This document shows, in pieces, positions 23,220 to 24,704 of a stretch of 24,704 bases of DNA. Position numbers and translations under genes: made by a program. Source of the stretch: Bacillota bacterium (GTDB lineage: Bacteria; Bacillota; Clostridia; Lachnospirales; Lachnospiraceae). Position 1 is the stretch's first letter; every line of letters begins with the position of its first letter. The notes beneath the pieces are model-generated. The model searched no databases. It worked only from the letters and a program-made list of their open reading frames with translations, and had not been told where the DNA came from. The stretch covers positions 1 through 24,704 of the forward strand of contig JAEYXC010000180.1 in assembly GCA_023428655.1 (NCBI GenBank), in the 5' to 3' direction.

Positions 23220-23250
23220 AATTAAAAACACGTCCTACGTGTTTTTAATT
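23220..23250. promoter_or_regulatory. Perfect 13-bp-arm palindrome upstream of the peptide gene
   Basis: AATTAAAAACACG (23220-23232), TCCTA, CGTGTTTTTAATT (23238-23250). It lies 54 bp before the peptide start codon. Read on the minus strand it is followed by a weak -10-like CATATT. It could be a dimer operator (core ACACG-N5-CGTGT) for the HTH regulators, or an attenuator or terminator since T-runs flank both sides. Confidence 0.55.
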
Positions 23251-23285
23251 TTTAATTTAAGTAAATTATATTCTGGGCAAATAGT

Positions 23286-23345
23286 AAAAACCATGTCGTA
23301 TTTGGAAAATTTGATTCGAATTTTCCAAATACGACATGGTTTTTT
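23286..23345. terminator. Perfect 26-bp-stem bidirectional terminator-like hairpin
   Basis: Arms 23286-23311 and 23319-23344 are perfect complements (core ACCATGTCGTATTTGG) around the loop TGATTCG. Six Ts end the plus-strand form and five the minus-strand form. It lies between two divergent genes, where no transcript would normally end, unless the peptide or EAL gene is read from a distant promoter or an unseen RNA is made here. Confidence 0.7.
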
Positions 23346-23494
23346 GGCGCCACATCTTATATTATATATTTGACAAACTATTAATGTTATAAACAACAAT
23401 ATCAGTTTCATAGGTGTTTATTGAATTAGGATTAAAGGACGCCAGTATTTTACGGACGCTTTTTAGTAACCAGATGAGAACAAGAGAGAAAAAT

Positions 23495-24704
23495 ATGGGA
23501 AAAGCAAATTTAAAGCCAGCATTTAATGATGATTTGACCGGTTTACCTAAAATTAATTTACTGCGGAATGTTATAACCGATTATATTGTTCGGAGATCCT
23601 GCAACCAAACTGCAGGAGGGGATAGATTTGCTCTTGTTTATCTAGATATCAATAACTTTACGTTTCTTAATGAGACATACGGTTATAAGGTATGTGATAA
23701 AGTGATCAAGTATTTAGCAGAATATCTTGCCGCTAAGGTTATTGAACCCAATTATGTTACCAGAGTAACCAGCGATAAGTTTGCAATTTTATGTACTGGT
23801 ATTGAAACAAAAGAACAGATATATGATTTAATCGAAGATATAATCAGTGATGGCTGTCATATCTGCTTTACGGATTATGTATTCTATATTACGTTGAGTG
23901 CCGGTATTGCATTGTTTCCTGAGCATGGTAGAGATATCGATACTTTGATGAAAAAGGCTGAGATGGCCGGTTATCTTGCGAAAAAGTCCGGCAAGGACAT
24001 TGTTTTATATAGTGATGAGCTTCAGAAGGACATGGTCGAACAGGTACAGCTGATTAATAAGCTTCAGAATGGTATCGAGAAGGAAGAATTCACTTTGTTC
24101 TATCAACCTGAGTATAACCTTAACACGAATGAGATTATTGGTGTAGAAGCATTGGTCCGATGGCCTCATCCGGAAAACGGATTTATTTCACCGGATGTTT
24201 TCATACCCATTGCGGAGAAAACAAAGCAGATTTATAGTCTGGAGCGATGGATTATTAACGAAGCCCTGCAACAAAAGGTTCAATGGGAGGAGATGGGACT
24301 TGCCAATATAGAGCTGTCCATTAATCTATCCAGTAAAACCTTGGAAAGTGAGAGTAATTTCCAGAGAATTGAAGAGATTATATCCACTTATCAGGTGGAC
24401 TATACAAAGATTATTTTCGAGATTACGGAGACAATCATCCTGACACAGGTTGATTTGGCGGTAGAAAGGTTGAACCGACTCAGAGCATATGGGATTAAGA
24501 TTGCTTTGGATGATTTTGGAACCGGATATTCTTCTTTAACACATATTATGAAGTTACCGATTGATATTATTAAGATAGATAAGAGCTTTATACAGTCCAT
24601 ACCGCATGGGAATGAGGAGACGGTAATAACACAAAATATCTTATCCCTGGCCCGTGAATTGAATTTTAGAGTGGTAGCAGAAGGAATAGAGACACAGGAA
24701 CAAT
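23495..24704 (+). CDS. Degenerate GGDEF plus EAL domain protein (cyclic di-GMP phosphodiesterase), partial
   Basis: The gene runs off the window; 403 codons are visible. Residues about 8-165 form a GGDEF-like domain (DDLTGLPKINLL near 14-25), but the active-site motif reads RVTSDKF (about 90-96) instead of RxGGDEF, so cyclase activity is unlikely. The EAL domain starts near 190 and keeps its catalytic set: EALVRW (about 218), ITET (about 307), DDFGTGYSSL (about 338-347), IIKIDKSF (about 357) and VVAEGIET (about 393). It should hydrolyse cyclic di-GMP, perhaps with the GGDEF part as a GTP sensor. The start is uncertain: ATG 23495 and ATG 23474 have weak binding sites, and the frame stays open to 23414. 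Confidence 0.88.
   Translation, partial: MGKANLKPAFNDDLTGLPKINLLRNVITDYIVRRSCNQTAGGDRFALVYLDINNFTFLNETYGYKVCDKVIKYLAEYLAAKVIEPNYVTRVTSDKFAILCTGIETKEQIYDLIEDIISDGCHICFTDYVFYITLSAGIALFPEHGRDIDTLMKKAEMAGYLAKKSGKDIVLYSDELQKDMVEQVQLINKLQNGIEKEEFTLFYQPEYNLNTNEIIGVEALVRWPHPENGFISPDVFIPIAEKTKQIYSLERWIINEALQQKVQWEEMGLANIELSINLSSKTLESESNFQRIEEIISTYQVDYTKIIFEITETIILTQVDLAVERLNRLRAYGIKIALDDFGTGYSSLTHIMKLPIDIIKIDKSFIQSIPHGNEETVITQNILSLARELNFRVVAEGIETQEQ

Overview
The window looks like chromosome of a low-to-moderate GC, motile, spore-former-type Firmicute, most likely Clostridia and probably Lachnospiraceae. The reasons are AGGAGG ribosome binding sites before nearly every gene, strong sigma-A type promoters (TTGACA-N17-TAtaaT), an M42 peptidase, a long Cache-type chemoreceptor, a YtrA-type GntR/ABC operon, a YhbD plus bactofilin-like operon, and regulators of a HTH-plus-helical-repeat type common in Lachnospiraceae. 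No rRNA, tRNA, CRISPR array, complete insertion sequence or prophage was seen.

Layout. 1-473: no gene seen. 474-1499: M42 peptidase. 1587-1737: a promoter followed by a strong hairpin, a possible small RNA. 1786-2079 (-): small membrane protein. 2351-4639: chemoreceptor, followed by a 138-bp near-perfect palindrome. 4895-6961: self-regulated GntR/ABC-ATPase/permease operon. 7076-7618: Gly-X-Pro repeat protein. 7683-10834: FecCD/BtuCD-type metal-chelate importer preceded by a leader RNA ending in a terminator, a candidate riboswitch or attenuator. 10922-11794 (-): divergent Lgt-like membrane protein. 11936-18445: five translationally linked genes (YhbD-like regulator, two beta-repeat bactofilin-like proteins, two halves of an ABC exporter). 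18754-19848: a solitary VirB4-like ATPase. 19955-20407: ASCH-domain protein. 20769-23166: two tandem paralogous HTH/helical-repeat regulators facing a gene for a secreted protein made almost only of 15 tandem nonapeptides. 23495-24704: a GGDEF-like/EAL protein that runs off the window.

The most exciting locus is 20769-23250. Two RRNPP-like regulators (a family that senses short exported and re-imported peptides) lie tail to tail, overlapping by 4 bp, with a gene for a signal-peptide-bearing precursor containing 15 copies of SDLPAIITA or close variants. The arrangement suggests a multi-copy peptide pheromone, organised like the yeast alpha-factor precursor, with a 13-bp-arm palindrome just upstream of the precursor gene as a candidate operator or attenuator. 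This role is inferred; the sequence directly shows the repeats, the signal peptide, the regulators and the geometry.

A second notable block is the YhbD/bactofilin-like/ABC operon, whose 4-bp ATGA overlaps suggest that cytoskeleton-like polymers and an exporter are made together.
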